Assembly: GCA_001723765.1 (NCBI GenBank)
Contig: MAYW01000002.1
Span: 1-64,000 of the forward strand
Source of the DNA: Candidatus Scalindua rubra
Lineage (GTDB): Bacteria; Planctomycetota; Brocadiia; Brocadiales; Scalinduaceae
DNA length: 64,000 bases
Reading direction: 5' to 3'
Below are positions 1 through 8,707 of the stretch, one piece after another. Each line of letters begins with the position of its first letter. The first letter of the stretch is position 1. The notes beneath the pieces were generated by a model that saw only the letters and a program-made list of their open reading frames with translations, was not told the origin of the DNA and did no database searches. The translations under genes and the position numbers were made by a program.

Positions 1-479
1 CTTCAGAATCTCTAATACCATTTACTTATTTTTTCCTCTTACTAATTGTGAAAAATAACCATTCCTGCATCCAACTATATTAAGATTTGGGTATTCTTCA
101 TTAAAAAACGGCTACTACCCTTTTTTAAAAATATCCTCTTTTGCCCCTAATAAAAAATATTTTATGTTTTTTTTTTTGATGACAGTTTTATCACATTCAG
201 CATCAAATCAATGCCTGTTACCCTTTCAGGGACGTTCAATCCCAAACATCTAGCTGCCCATACAATTCCCTGACCATCTGCACTAATTAATCCACAGGAA
301 TTAACAATCTTCCTCAAATTTTCATCCTTTTGCATTTTGACCATTTTTGCAACATTAATAGCAACATGTTGAGTAGTAACCCTATTTTGAATAATATTCT
401 CAACACATTTCAATGTGTCTTCCATAGTAAGTGGATCTATCCAGATGCCAAAAAGTTTGACTCTATTTCGTGCTTCCAT
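1..479 (-). pseudogene. WecG/TagA/CpsF-family glycosyltransferase, decayed and cut by the window edge
   Basis: The first 105 codons (479 down to 162) read as the N-terminal half of a WecB/TagA/CpsF glycosyltransferase: the region around SADGQGIVWAARCLG carries the family's conserved Asp-Gly, followed by ERVTGIDLM. Members transfer N-acetylmannosaminuronate or related sugars to a lipid-linked acceptor and are usually about 240 residues. The frame closes just after a T11 run at 167-177; adding one base there restores LLGAKEDIFKK. Further downstream, after two in-frame stops near 140, NEEYPNLNIVGCRNGYF is recognisable, which is the family's mid-region. Several lesions therefore separate real family sequence, so the gene is broken or badly base-called. 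It lies downstream of the asparagine synthase in the same direction, as the last visible member of a polysaccharide cluster. Confidence 0.75.
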
Positions 480-616
480 TAATTTACTTTTTCTAATTGG
501 TCATGTAAACTTCCTATCATCTCTTGATAACAGCTTAAGACATTAAACATCCATGCCTGAGATCAACGCATATAAGAAACTTTATTCGTATAACATTTGC
601 TTTTTCTCTAATACCG

Positions 617-791
617 TCAAGAATGCTGATTTTCACGTTGTAATATCTCTGATTCGATTTTTTTGTTCTCAAAAAATGTTTTGTGCCACAACTCAAAGGA
701 TAATAGTAAAAATATATGCCTTTTAAAATTCTCTTTTCTATTTTGATGCTGATCTATCAGCCCGTTAATAAAATTTAGGTTAAAATATTTT
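617..791 (-). pseudogene. Displaced C-terminal piece of the asparagine synthase
   Basis: This stretch translates to the last roughly 50 residues expected of AsnB (NFINGLIDQHQNRKENFKRH, then LLSFELWHKTFFE) but in a different frame from the 775-2538 gene. It is not an independent gene. The join point is the short A run (T4 on the plus strand) at 788-791, where a single missing base accounts for the frame change. Confidence 0.75.
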
Positions 792-2538
792 CTGCACGCA
801 GAATCTTTTTTGTTAAAAAAGATTTTTTGGCGGTTTTTGCAAAATCTTTTTGAAGCCATTCATCCATTGGTGTAGAGAAACCTCTCTTTTTTCTATAAAT
901 AATCTCTTTTGGCAACCACTTTTCAACCGCTTTTTTATGGATGTACTTCCTGCTTAAACCATTCAGTTTTAATTTTGAAGGTAATGATTCAATAAATTTA
1001 ACAAATTCAATATCTAAAAAAGGGACTCGCATTTCAAGTGAGTTAGCCATTGTCATTTTGTCATTAAATAACAGTAGGTTATCCGACAAACTCATTCTTG
1101 TATCTATGAATAAAATCTTTGACAGAGAGTCATCCAACATACTTGTTTGTGAATAAAAGCTCTCAACGAGTGCCTCATCAACATTATGTAATCGTTTTTT
1201 AACTTCTGGTAGAACCAAATATTCCTTTTGTAATGGTGTGAATATGGTATATGTACCTAAAAACCTTTGAAGTTCATTTGAAAATCTGTTTGCATAAGCT
1301 GCCCTCTTTAATCTTTCATTCCTGGGTAAAAGTGATGATATGGTATTAAGTGGCAGTTTTTGTAATACACTTGCATACTTACAAATGTAATGAGCTCCAA
1401 TGTATCGGGGGTAACCGGCTAATGGCTCATCAGCGCCTTGACCACCCAGAACAACCTTTAAGTGTTGACTTGCCAATTTAGAAACATAATATAGAGCTGG
1501 AATTGCCGACTCTGCAATCGGCTCCTCTGTGTACCAGAATGATTTATAAAAAAAATCCAGATACTCCTTTTGTGTGATTGTTAAGTCGTAGTGTTCTGAA
1601 CCAATCCGCTTCGCTGTTATTCTGGCAACATCAAGTTCATTAAAATCACCTTTACCAAGAAATCCTATTGTAAATGATTTTATTTTCTCTGATGTATTCT
1701 CCTGCATTAAATAACCAATAACCGCAGAATCAACGCCTCCACTTAATAATAATCCCACAGGCACATCACTTATCATCTGACGATAGACAGCGTTCGAAAA
1801 CAACCTTTGATATTCCTCGACAGTTTCATTTTCTGATATATGATTATTTGTCTTTGGAACATAGTCCCAAAAAGATTTCAATTTAACATTTCCTTTAGTG
1901 GTCACCTGCAAATTATGTCCGGGTTGTAATTTTTTTAAACCTTTAAAAAGAGTCTGTGGCGAAGGATTATACCTGAATGTAAGAAAGCTGTTAAAAGCAT
2001 CATAATCCAGCTCTTTCTTTACAAAGGGAGCTTGTAAAATCGCCTTCATCTCTGAGCCGAAAAGCAAGCTTCCATTTGCAAACGTGTAATAAAGGGGCTT
2101 AACACCAAAATGGTCTCTAGCAAGGATAACACATCTTTTTCGCTTATCGTAGATTGCAAAAGCGAATATACCATTTAAGCGTGCAAAACCTTCTTCACCG
2201 TATTCTTCGTACATATAGATAATTACTTCGGTATCTGAAGTTGTGCGAAAGTTATAACCTTTGCCCTGTAATTCCTTTTTTAATTCAGGAAAATTGTAGA
2301 TTTCCCCATTGAAGACAATCCAGATAGTTTCATCTACATTTGCCATTGGCTGTTTTCCTGTTTTAATGTCTATGATACTAAGGCGCTTATGACCCAAGGC
2401 AATACCTGTTTCCTGATCAGAGAAAAATCCTTCTTCATCAGGGCCACGGTGAGTTATTGATCCACACATCCCAGATAGCAATGTAGTATTTACCTCTTGG
2501 CCTGTTTGATAATTAAAAATACCTGTAATACCACACAT
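775..2538 (-). CDS. asnB: Asparagine synthase (glutamine-hydrolysing), C-terminus frameshifted
   Basis: AsnB-type enzyme that makes asparagine, or amidates a related acyl-adenylate, using glutamine; such paralogues are common in polysaccharide clusters. It starts with MCGITGIF, so Cys2 is the N-terminal amidotransferase nucleophile after Met removal. The class II glutaminase domain covers about residues 1-200. The synthetase domain follows, with the pyrophosphate-binding motif LLSGGVDS near residue 265. The reading frame stops at 775, but family sequence (KYFNLNFINGLIDQHQ, then LLSFELWHKTFFE) continues in another frame down to 617. One extra base in the T4 run at 788-791 would join the two into a protein of about 640 residues, the usual length. 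Its start lies 22 bases downstream of the radical SAM gene's stop. Function is confident; the exact in vivo substrate is not. Confidence 0.9.
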   Translation of the reverse strand: MCGITGIFNYQTGQEVNTTLLSGMCGSITHRGPDEEGFFSDQETGIALGHKRLSIIDIKTGKQPMANVDETIWIVFNGEIYNFPELKKELQGKGYNFRTTSDTEVIIYMYEEYGEEGFARLNGIFAFAIYDKRKRCVILARDHFGVKPLYYTFANGSLLFGSEMKAILQAPFVKKELDYDAFNSFLTFRYNPSPQTLFKGLKKLQPGHNLQVTTKGNVKLKSFWDYVPKTNNHISENETVEEYQRLFSNAVYRQMISDVPVGLLLSGGVDSAVIGYLMQENTSEKIKSFTIGFLGKGDFNELDVARITAKRIGSEHYDLTITQKEYLDFFYKSFWYTEEPIAESAIPALYYVSKLASQHLKVVLGGQGADEPLAGYPRYIGAHYICKYASVLQKLPLNTISSLLPRNERLKRAAYANRFSNELQRFLGTYTIFTPLQKEYLVLPEVKKRLHNVDEALVESFYSQTSMLDDSLSKILFIDTRMSLSDNLLLFNDKMTMANSLEMRVPFLDIEFVKFIESLPSKLKLNGLSRKYIHKKAVEKWLPKEIIYRKKRGFSTPMDEWLQKDFAKTAKKSFLTKKILRAENILT

Positions 2539-2560
2539 ATAAACAATCCTTTATCCAATG

Positions 2561-4009
2561 CTAACTATTAGATATTAAATTTTTAACCAATGCAAATTTT
2601 CTGAAAATGCCCCTTATATCCCGGACTCGTTTAAATTCCTTTATGTACATAGAAGGGTTCATATAGTAGAATTGCCCATATTTGGTTTTAAGCTTTTTTC
2701 TGGCAATCTTTCCCATTAAATAGTAATAGGCTTTCAGAATTTCATCCCCTGTCATTACATCTGTTCTCATTACAGGTTGGTAATCATCAATGGCATAAGG
2801 GGAAGTAACATATTTAGACCAGTCTTCGACCTGTAACCAGTTATTCTTTAAAGCAATCTTATAAAGTGGAGAACCCGGAAAAGGTGTGGATATTGATAAT
2901 CCGGGATAATCACTATCTATCTTTTCTATTAACTTTTCAGTAAGTTTTACAGAATCAAAAGTCTCTCCTATACTACCCACCATTATAAAAGTAGTAATAA
3001 TTAAACCTGCCTCTTTAGACAACTTGTGAGCATTAATAATTTGCTCAATCTTAATTTTTTTGCTGATATTCTGGATAACAACCGGGTCTCCAGACTCTAC
3101 TCCATAATTAATAGCCGTGCATCCCGCTTTTTTCATCGCTTTTAATAATTCTAAATCAACCAAATTTACTCTTGCGTTGCAGATCCATTTGATCTTTAAA
3201 TTATTCTTCAAGATAAGCGCGCATACCTCATGTACTCTCTTGACATCCACTGTAAATGTATCATCCACAATATCAAATTGCCTTGCTTGAAAACGCTCAT
3301 TCATATATTTAATTTCTTCAACAATATTTTCAGGTGTTCTAGCATTAAAGCCCCTACCAAATACTGTATGAGAATCACAAAAGACACAATCATATGGACA
3401 AGATCTACTGGTCAATAGAGGAAATACCATCTCCTTATTGTTTACACCTGGCAGGCTTATGTTGTAATGGCTACTCTCCAACGGAAACAGATGCCAGGCC
3501 GGAAAAGGAAGAGAGTTTATATCTGGTGTTTCACCTTTTCCCTGATTTATAATATTACCTGCCCGGTTTCTATATACAAGACCCGGAATTGTTTCCAAAT
3601 ATTTTTCATCATTCAGGTTCTTAACAAGTTTCATTATGGTGTACTCACCCTCTCCCAAAGCTACAAAATCAGCTTTTAATTCATCAATTGACTGCTCTGG
3701 CATGGCCGATGCGTGAGGCCCTCCAATTACAATTAATGTATCCTTTTGCTTTCTCCTGATCAGTCGTACAAATTCCCTTACAATATTAAACTGTGGTGTT
3801 AGAAACGAAATCCCGATCAAAGAATAATCTTTATCAAAATGAGTACTGAAATCCTTGAGGTTAAGACCCTCAGCATCCATATCCAGTATATCAACCTCTA
3901 TTCCGCTTTCTATTAAGACGGAAGCGATATAGGCTAAGCCTAAAGCAGGCCTTTTGTATTCCCATACATAAGGCGGGTATATAAGCAACACTCTTATATT
4001 TCTTCTCAA
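2561..4009 (-). CDS. B12-binding-domain radical SAM protein
   Basis: 482 residues. The N-terminal half (about 5-135) looks like a cobalamin-binding Rossmann domain (RVLLIYPPY, then VIGGPHAS and LGEGEYT). The radical SAM core follows, with the 4Fe-4S motif CPYDCVFC near residue 205. This architecture is typical of family members that methylate or rearrange unactivated carbons on lipids, sugars or natural products; the substrate cannot be read from sequence. It sits between the heparinase-like gene (16 bases away) and asnB in one minus-strand run, so a role in modifying a surface polysaccharide or glycolipid is plausible but inferred. A second gene of the same architecture lies at 38450-39856. 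Confidence 0.85.
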   Translation of the reverse strand: MRRNIRVLLIYPPYVWEYKRPALGLAYIASVLIESGIEVDILDMDAEGLNLKDFSTHFDKDYSLIGISFLTPQFNIVREFVRLIRRKQKDTLIVIGGPHASAMPEQSIDELKADFVALGEGEYTIMKLVKNLNDEKYLETIPGLVYRNRAGNIINQGKGETPDINSLPFPAWHLFPLESSHYNISLPGVNNKEMVFPLLTSRSCPYDCVFCDSHTVFGRGFNARTPENIVEEIKYMNERFQARQFDIVDDTFTVDVKRVHEVCALILKNNLKIKWICNARVNLVDLELLKAMKKAGCTAINYGVESGDPVVIQNISKKIKIEQIINAHKLSKEAGLIITTFIMVGSIGETFDSVKLTEKLIEKIDSDYPGLSISTPFPGSPLYKIALKNNWLQVEDWSKYVTSPYAIDDYQPVMRTDVMTGDEILKAYYYLMGKIARKKLKTKYGQFYYMNPSMYIKEFKRVRDIRGIFRKFALVKNLISNS

Positions 4010-4025
4010 GAATCTGTTCTTATTT

Positions 4026-6491
4026 TTATATTTTTATTAGAAGGAGCATATGAAACCCCACCTCTCGGGTAAATTCCACATAATTAAGATATTGATCACT
4101 CAAAAACACACGTTTTCCCGAATATATCAGCAATTTAGCATCTATTGCAAAAACCCTTTTCAATGTCTTGTTATTTGCCAGTGAAATAACACACATCTTC
4201 CCTTCAAATTCAAAATCCTTGAAAAAAACTTTTGTATGGTTATCTTCTGGCTTTAATAAAATAAAATCTTCATTTCCATATTGTATGCCCCAGCATTGAA
4301 AACTATTTTCTTTGTATTCGCCTAGTCTATCAATCTTAGCCTTTAATATAGCAGTATTCCTCTTAGCAACAATTGGTACTATTAAAGTGATACAGCTAAA
4401 AATAGACCCATTATCAGTTGAACAAATGACCTCATCTGATTCGATCTTATCACCATAAGTATTAGAATACCATCCTCCGATCGGATTATCAGATCCTCTT
4501 CTTATGGAAACTTTAAAATTCTTATTATTTTGCAGGAAGTACAGGTTCAGGCTGTTATTTTCTCCATCTACAGCGGTAATATGAAATTCATCCTCATTGC
4601 TAACAGATACATCTGGAGCAAAATGAAATCTCATCTGGTAATTATGCCATTTACAAGCATTTAAGTTGTCATCAATAACAAAAAACCCGGGCTTTACAAA
4701 TAAAACTATTCTTTCACATGTGACAGGATCTGGTAGTCGGATATAACCATCATGCTTACCTCTGAAATAGTCAAAATGTGCAGATGTATACCAGTCAATT
4801 AAATCCGTCTTGGCCTTTCTCTTCCAGATAAAAGGAGCTATGCTCTGAGATTGACTTTGGTTATCAACGGTTATAACGTTGTGTGCGTGCGATCCCCTAA
4901 AATATTCACGCCAATCCTTTTTACAAGTATAAATGTAAGTCCCAGGATCTACAATAAAAGGATGTCCGTTTAAGCCAATAACAAAACTCAAGGCATCTGC
5001 GTGGCCATGACCGGAAGGAGAACCAAACCCAAGAGGACCACTGTCTAACATTAATCCAAACTGATTGTCATCTTGTTCTGAAATCATGCTAAAGTATCCT
5101 GAATCAGGATAGGCAAAACTTTTGCGTGGATTCAATCCTGATCCCAATGCCTTAAAACTTTCATAGCCATCGACTCCTGTTAGCCAAAAGCTCTTTTCCT
5201 CAAACACTTTTACCGCACTCTTTATTCGTTTGCTGGAAAAAAGGACTGCACCTGTTGAAAGACATGCATCAAAATCCTGTTCAGGATCGGTACTGAAACG
5301 TATAGCCTGCCCCTCATCACCATCTCCAATATGTGGCACAAATCCAAGGTTGGCTTTCAGGTACGCTAAAAAAATACACATTTTCTTTACATTCTGAATA
5401 ATTTCATCGTAAACAATTATGTTATTTAATTGAGCAATAAAAATATAAGTCAGGTAATAATCCAGCACAAAGGCATGATAACTTGTTGACTGCTCCATGT
5501 GAACCCCATCTTTAAATATCTGTCTTCCAGACTCCTGAAGAAGCACTTTAGTTCCTTGCTCCTGCAATTCTGCTGATATGGTCAATTCTGGACATAAAAT
5601 GCCAACGAGTGCCAAAGCGGCTCCTTGCCCGATAAGATGATTGCTAGCTGAAGATCCATAAGACAGGTTTTTTTGAATATGACTTATCTGTAAATAAATC
5701 ATCTTAATAATTTTGAAATTAATGTCAGCGGTATAATGGATCGAATGGCAAAAAAATCGAATGGCAAAAATCCAGGATATTACTCTTATTCCAATATCCA
5801 ATTTGGTTATCCAATTAATCCCCATCTCAAATGGATTTTGTTCGATCCATGAATCTATTTGTCTAACAAATTCCAGTGCATATCTTTCATCTTGTGTATA
5901 TAAATAAGCCTTACCCAGCTCCAGGAAATATTGATGGCGGTTTAATTCCCATATAATTTTGATATCTCCCATACTCTCCGTGTTCCGGTAATCTATGTCA
6001 TACCAGAATTTCATAGGCCAGTTTTTTTTCGTTTCAAAACATAAATGCCAATTTATTTCATCTCCCATTTCTACTAAAGAGGATTTATAAAAAGAAAATT
6101 TATGTTCCAGTATTAAATTTGCTCTGTAAATGGTTTTTTCAATACTGCCCGGATAATTTCTTTTAATAAAAACGATATATTCATCTCTTTTACTAATATC
6201 AAGAGGAAAAGTTGGTTTCTTTTTATATCTACAATAATTTAAATAATTTTCTTTGGTATATTCTAGATTCAGTGTGTCAGATGTTCCTCTAATAACTCCG
6301 TTAGAATTAGATATTAAATACTTCGATGCAAAATCAAAATCGCTGATCTCACTGAAAAAAGGCCTTATAATGTTTTTTCGGAATTTACACCTTACAAAAT
6401 CAAATCCCCGCCAGAGTATCTCCTGTGGCTCCATAACAGAAAAACGATCGTAAAGCCAAATCACCTTTTGTTTAAATAATGTTGACTTCAT
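4026..6491 (-). CDS. Heparinase II/III-like family protein
   Basis: 821 residues. The N-terminal part is an alpha-helical toroid typical of heparinase II/III N-terminal domains (LNRHQYFLELGKAY; SYGSSASNHLIGQGAALALV, whose Asn-His pair is the conserved catalytic-site motif). The C-terminal half is the heparinase II/III beta-sandwich: FGSPSGHGHADALSFVI, then PFIVDPGTYIY and RGSHAHNVITVD. These proteins are polysaccharide lyases, or lyase-like enzymes often found in exopolysaccharide clusters where they trim or modify the exported polymer. No convincing signal peptide is visible, so location is uncertain. It is followed by the radical SAM gene and preceded by a GT4 gene. Fold confidence is high; lyase activity is inferred. 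Confidence 0.85.
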   Translation of the reverse strand: MKSTLFKQKVIWLYDRFSVMEPQEILWRGFDFVRCKFRKNIIRPFFSEISDFDFASKYLISNSNGVIRGTSDTLNLEYTKENYLNYCRYKKKPTFPLDISKRDEYIVFIKRNYPGSIEKTIYRANLILEHKFSFYKSSLVEMGDEINWHLCFETKKNWPMKFWYDIDYRNTESMGDIKIIWELNRHQYFLELGKAYLYTQDERYALEFVRQIDSWIEQNPFEMGINWITKLDIGIRVISWIFAIRFFCHSIHYTADINFKIIKMIYLQISHIQKNLSYGSSASNHLIGQGAALALVGILCPELTISAELQEQGTKVLLQESGRQIFKDGVHMEQSTSYHAFVLDYYLTYIFIAQLNNIIVYDEIIQNVKKMCIFLAYLKANLGFVPHIGDGDEGQAIRFSTDPEQDFDACLSTGAVLFSSKRIKSAVKVFEEKSFWLTGVDGYESFKALGSGLNPRKSFAYPDSGYFSMISEQDDNQFGLMLDSGPLGFGSPSGHGHADALSFVIGLNGHPFIVDPGTYIYTCKKDWREYFRGSHAHNVITVDNQSQSQSIAPFIWKRKAKTDLIDWYTSAHFDYFRGKHDGYIRLPDPVTCERIVLFVKPGFFVIDDNLNACKWHNYQMRFHFAPDVSVSNEDEFHITAVDGENNSLNLYFLQNNKNFKVSIRRGSDNPIGGWYSNTYGDKIESDEVICSTDNGSIFSCITLIVPIVAKRNTAILKAKIDRLGEYKENSFQCWGIQYGNEDFILLKPEDNHTKVFFKDFEFEGKMCVISLANNKTLKRVFAIDAKLLIYSGKRVFLSDQYLNYVEFTREVGFHMLLLIKI

Positions 6492-6622
6492 TATGCTTTA
6501 CTTTAACAATCCACCCAGGAATATCTGTTAATGAAAATACAAAATTAAGAAGTAGATAAATTTACTATAAAACAAAAAAACAGAAACGTCTTAGACACGG
6601 CGAATGCACTTTACATGATAAT

Positions 6623-7744
6623 CTACACACCTTGCACCAGCATTTTAGAGTAAATTTTAAGAAACTCTCTCCCGACTCTCTCACGACTAAACTGTTGAGC
6701 CAATTTCTTATTGTTTATTGCCATTTTTTCTGTGAGTTGTGGATGATTTAAAAGATAGCTCATCTTATCAACGAGCATCTCACAATCTTTTGGTTCAGTC
6801 CATAGACAATTATCCGGTTCTTTTAGATAATCTGCTACCGCCCTGATTCTGGAAGTAATAATTGATAAACCAGCTGCCACAGAATTGAAAACTGTCATAG
6901 AGAAACCTTCAGTAGCAGTAGGAAACACTAAAATGTCAGATCCTAAATATATCTCCGGGGTTTCTATCTCATCTACATATCCTGTAAAAGTTGTCTCATC
7001 TTCCAATTTCAATAATGCAACCAATTCCTTTGATGCTTTCATCATCGTACCATCACCAACTAAAAGGAGATGCGTGTCAGTATATTTCTTTTTAACAACG
7101 GAAAATGCTTTTATAACTTCTAATATTCCTTTACTCTCGATAAATCTGGCGATAAAGAGAAATACGGTTTTCTGTTTGGATATCTTGTATCTTTCCCTGA
7201 AATCTGACTTTATCTGAAAACGAGATGAGTTAACTACATTCTTTACAATATAGAATTTATCTTTAAGTTCAGGGAATGCGGCTAAAAAATTATTTTTCTC
7301 TTCAGTAGATAAAAGTCCTGCACCATCAATGTTCCTTAACAATATTAACGTGATTAGTTTCCATTTAAGATTTTTTGATAATAGACTCGCATCTGATCCA
7401 TGAAATTTTAAAAATAATTTTGCTCTAATATTCACAAGCCTGAGATATAATACAATGAAAACATCTCTTAAAAGCGCTTTAATATCATATGATGTGTTAA
7501 TGTGAATAATATCAGGGACCTCTTTTTTTGCTATTTTCATCATATCTCTACTCAAATTTACAGTATCAAGTATCCTAAGCCAGACATGTTTTTGTCTACC
7601 ATGAGAACCATAGATTATAGTAAATACTTTTGCTCGGCCATTGGTTTGTAAATACTCTAACAAATATGGTACACACGATAAAAGTCCTCCTTTGGCATCC
7701 GGGTTCGGAATTCCCATGAGAATTCTTATACTTTTATGTTCCAT
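6623..7744 (-). CDS. Glycosyltransferase family 4
   Basis: 373 residues with the GT-B fold of GT4. The N-terminal domain begins IRILMGIPNPDAKGGLLS. The second domain has the nucleotide-sugar region VFLFIARFIESKGILEVIKAF and the C-terminal segment LVFPTATEGFSMTVFNSVAAG, in which Glu-x7-Glu is replaced by Glu-x7-Asn. It would transfer a sugar from an activated donor to a growing lipid-linked glycan at the cytoplasmic membrane face. It is the first gene of the minus-strand polysaccharide run that continues to the heparinase-like gene after a gap of about 130 bases. The missing second Glu may affect activity or be subfamily variation. Confidence 0.85.
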   Translation of the reverse strand: MEHKSIRILMGIPNPDAKGGLLSCVPYLLEYLQTNGRAKVFTIIYGSHGRQKHVWLRILDTVNLSRDMMKIAKKEVPDIIHINTSYDIKALLRDVFIVLYLRLVNIRAKLFLKFHGSDASLLSKNLKWKLITLILLRNIDGAGLLSTEEKNNFLAAFPELKDKFYIVKNVVNSSRFQIKSDFRERYKISKQKTVFLFIARFIESKGILEVIKAFSVVKKKYTDTHLLLVGDGTMMKASKELVALLKLEDETTFTGYVDEIETPEIYLGSDILVFPTATEGFSMTVFNSVAAGLSIITSRIRAVADYLKEPDNCLWTEPKDCEMLVDKMSYLLNHPQLTEKMAINNKKLAQQFSRERVGREFLKIYSKMLVQGV

Positions 7745-7869
7745 ATACCCAACCTGGCAGAGCCAGAACTCTCCGAGGCGTAGTCTCTACGAGACGTAGT
7801 CCAAAAAGGGATAAATTCCTGACAAAGCTGATATTATCAAAAACATTTTATTATTCCAAAGCTTTGTTA

Positions 7870-8050
7870 CTAAATAATTACTTCATAAATCCCTTCAATA
7901 TTATTTAATATATCCAGATCACTAAATCTTATAATTTTTACTCTGTACTTAGTTAACTCCTTTGTTCTCAGTTTATCTCTCTTCCTGTATTTATCTTCGT
8001 AATGTTGTCTACCATCAGCTTCAAAATTATGAAAGAAGTCTGCCCATATG
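7870..8050 (-). pseudogene. DUF559-type endonuclease-like fragment
   Basis: About 57 codons ending at a stop at 7870-7872. The text HNFEADGRQHYEDKYRKRDK, then LTKYRVKIIRFSDLDILNN and IEGIYEVII, matches the core of DUF559/Vsr-like PD-(D/E)XK proteins, in which E-x-DG-x-QH is the nuclease motif. The N-terminal third of the domain is missing and no start codon with a ribosome site precedes it. It lies directly downstream of the vapBC remnants and is probably a relic from the same accessory island. Confidence 0.6.
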
Positions 8051-8105
8051 ACAGGATTAAGTTTTTCTGTTTTTCAAATTCTTTTATTTAAATTATTATC
8101 TTCTT

Positions 8106-8135
8106 TTATAACTCAGTTGTGTCAACCAATATCAA
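8106..8135 (-). pseudogene. VapC toxin remnant (first nine codons)
   Basis: Immediately after the vapB-like stop the sequence reads LILVDTTEL and then stops. VapC PIN-domain toxins begin M-I-L-V-D-T-S with the first catalytic Asp at this place, so this is the very start of a vapC gene whose body has been deleted. Confidence 0.45.
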
Positions 8136-8138
8136 TTA

Positions 8139-8332
8139 TTATCCCCTCGATTTTCTTCGTGGTACCAATTGTAATTTTTTTTCCGTTCCGCCCAATTTTG
8201 CAAGGCGTTTACTGCTTTCGAGTGATATAAGGGCTTTTAAGCCCAATTTGACGAGAGAGGTTTTTCTTTAATTCCAGTAAGTTGTGAAGCTCTCTTTAGA
8301 AGTTTGTCTTCAATATTCAATGTTGTCCTCAT
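8139..8332 (-). pseudogene. VapB-type (DUF2191-like) antitoxin, frameshifted
   Basis: The start is set by a good ribosome site (GGAGGG, 6 bases before ATG at 8332). The first frame gives MRTTLNIEDKLLKRASQLTG and then IKEK. After a T5 run at 8261-8265 the family sequence continues in another frame as SLVKLGLKALISLESSKRLA, then KLGGTEKKLQLVPRR, to a stop at 8139. One extra base in the run restores a complete antitoxin of about 64 residues of the VapB class that begins with a short beta strand and carries a C-terminal toxin-binding tail. Known role: neutralise VapC and repress its own operon. The neighbouring toxin has been reduced to its first codons. Confidence 0.75.
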
Positions 8333-8361
8333 GGTAAATCCCTCCATACATTGTATTATTT

Positions 8362-8387
8362 ATATGCATAAGCAATATGCATAAGCA
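8362..8387. promoter_or_regulatory. Tandem 13-bp direct repeat upstream of the vapB remnant
   Basis: ATATGCATAAGCA occurs twice without a gap (8362-8374 and 8375-8387), about 30 bases upstream of the antitoxin start, followed by a further TGCAT. Antitoxins of this type autoregulate by binding repeated sites over their promoter, so this is a candidate operator. The sequence is seen; the role is inferred. Confidence 0.4.
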
Positions 8388-8507
8388 TGCATTATTCGTA
8401 CATATTTGCCAAGTAGCATTTTATCAATGGAGATTAATAGATTAGTGAGCTGTTATTTGGATTATGTTAAATAGGCGCTATCCTTATTATCCAGTAAAGT
8501 GATGAAC

Positions 8508-8586
8508 CCTGTCATTCCCGCAGTCTGTTAAGCGGGAATCTAATCCGCCAGATTTCTGGATTCCCATTTTCATGGGAATGACAAAG
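8508..8586. repeat. Dispersed GTCATTCCCG / GGGAATGAC inverted-repeat element
   Basis: The element begins TGTCATTCCCGCAG, contains GCGGGAATCT and GATTCCCATTTTCATGGG, and ends GGGAATGACAAA, so it can fold into hairpins. Related copies lie at 15879-15993 and 30957-31053. It is a short non-coding repeat of a kind widespread in bacterial intergenic regions. The rest of the gap between 8333 and 8707 shows nothing else recognisable. Confidence 0.6.
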
Positions 8587-8707
8587 TTGCTTAATAATCG
8601 CTCAATTTAGTAACCTGTATTCTATAAAACCTTTGTCCATAGTGAGCAACAAGATCATCCTTCCATTAATCATCCATATTTCATCATTTATTTTTAATTC
8701 GGAATTC

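Noticed and set aside
8048-8230. Plus-strand hydrophobic 60-codon frame
   Set aside because: It is the reverse strand of the decayed vapBC/DUF559 region, has no ribosome site, and its hydrophobicity comes from AT-rich antisense sequence.
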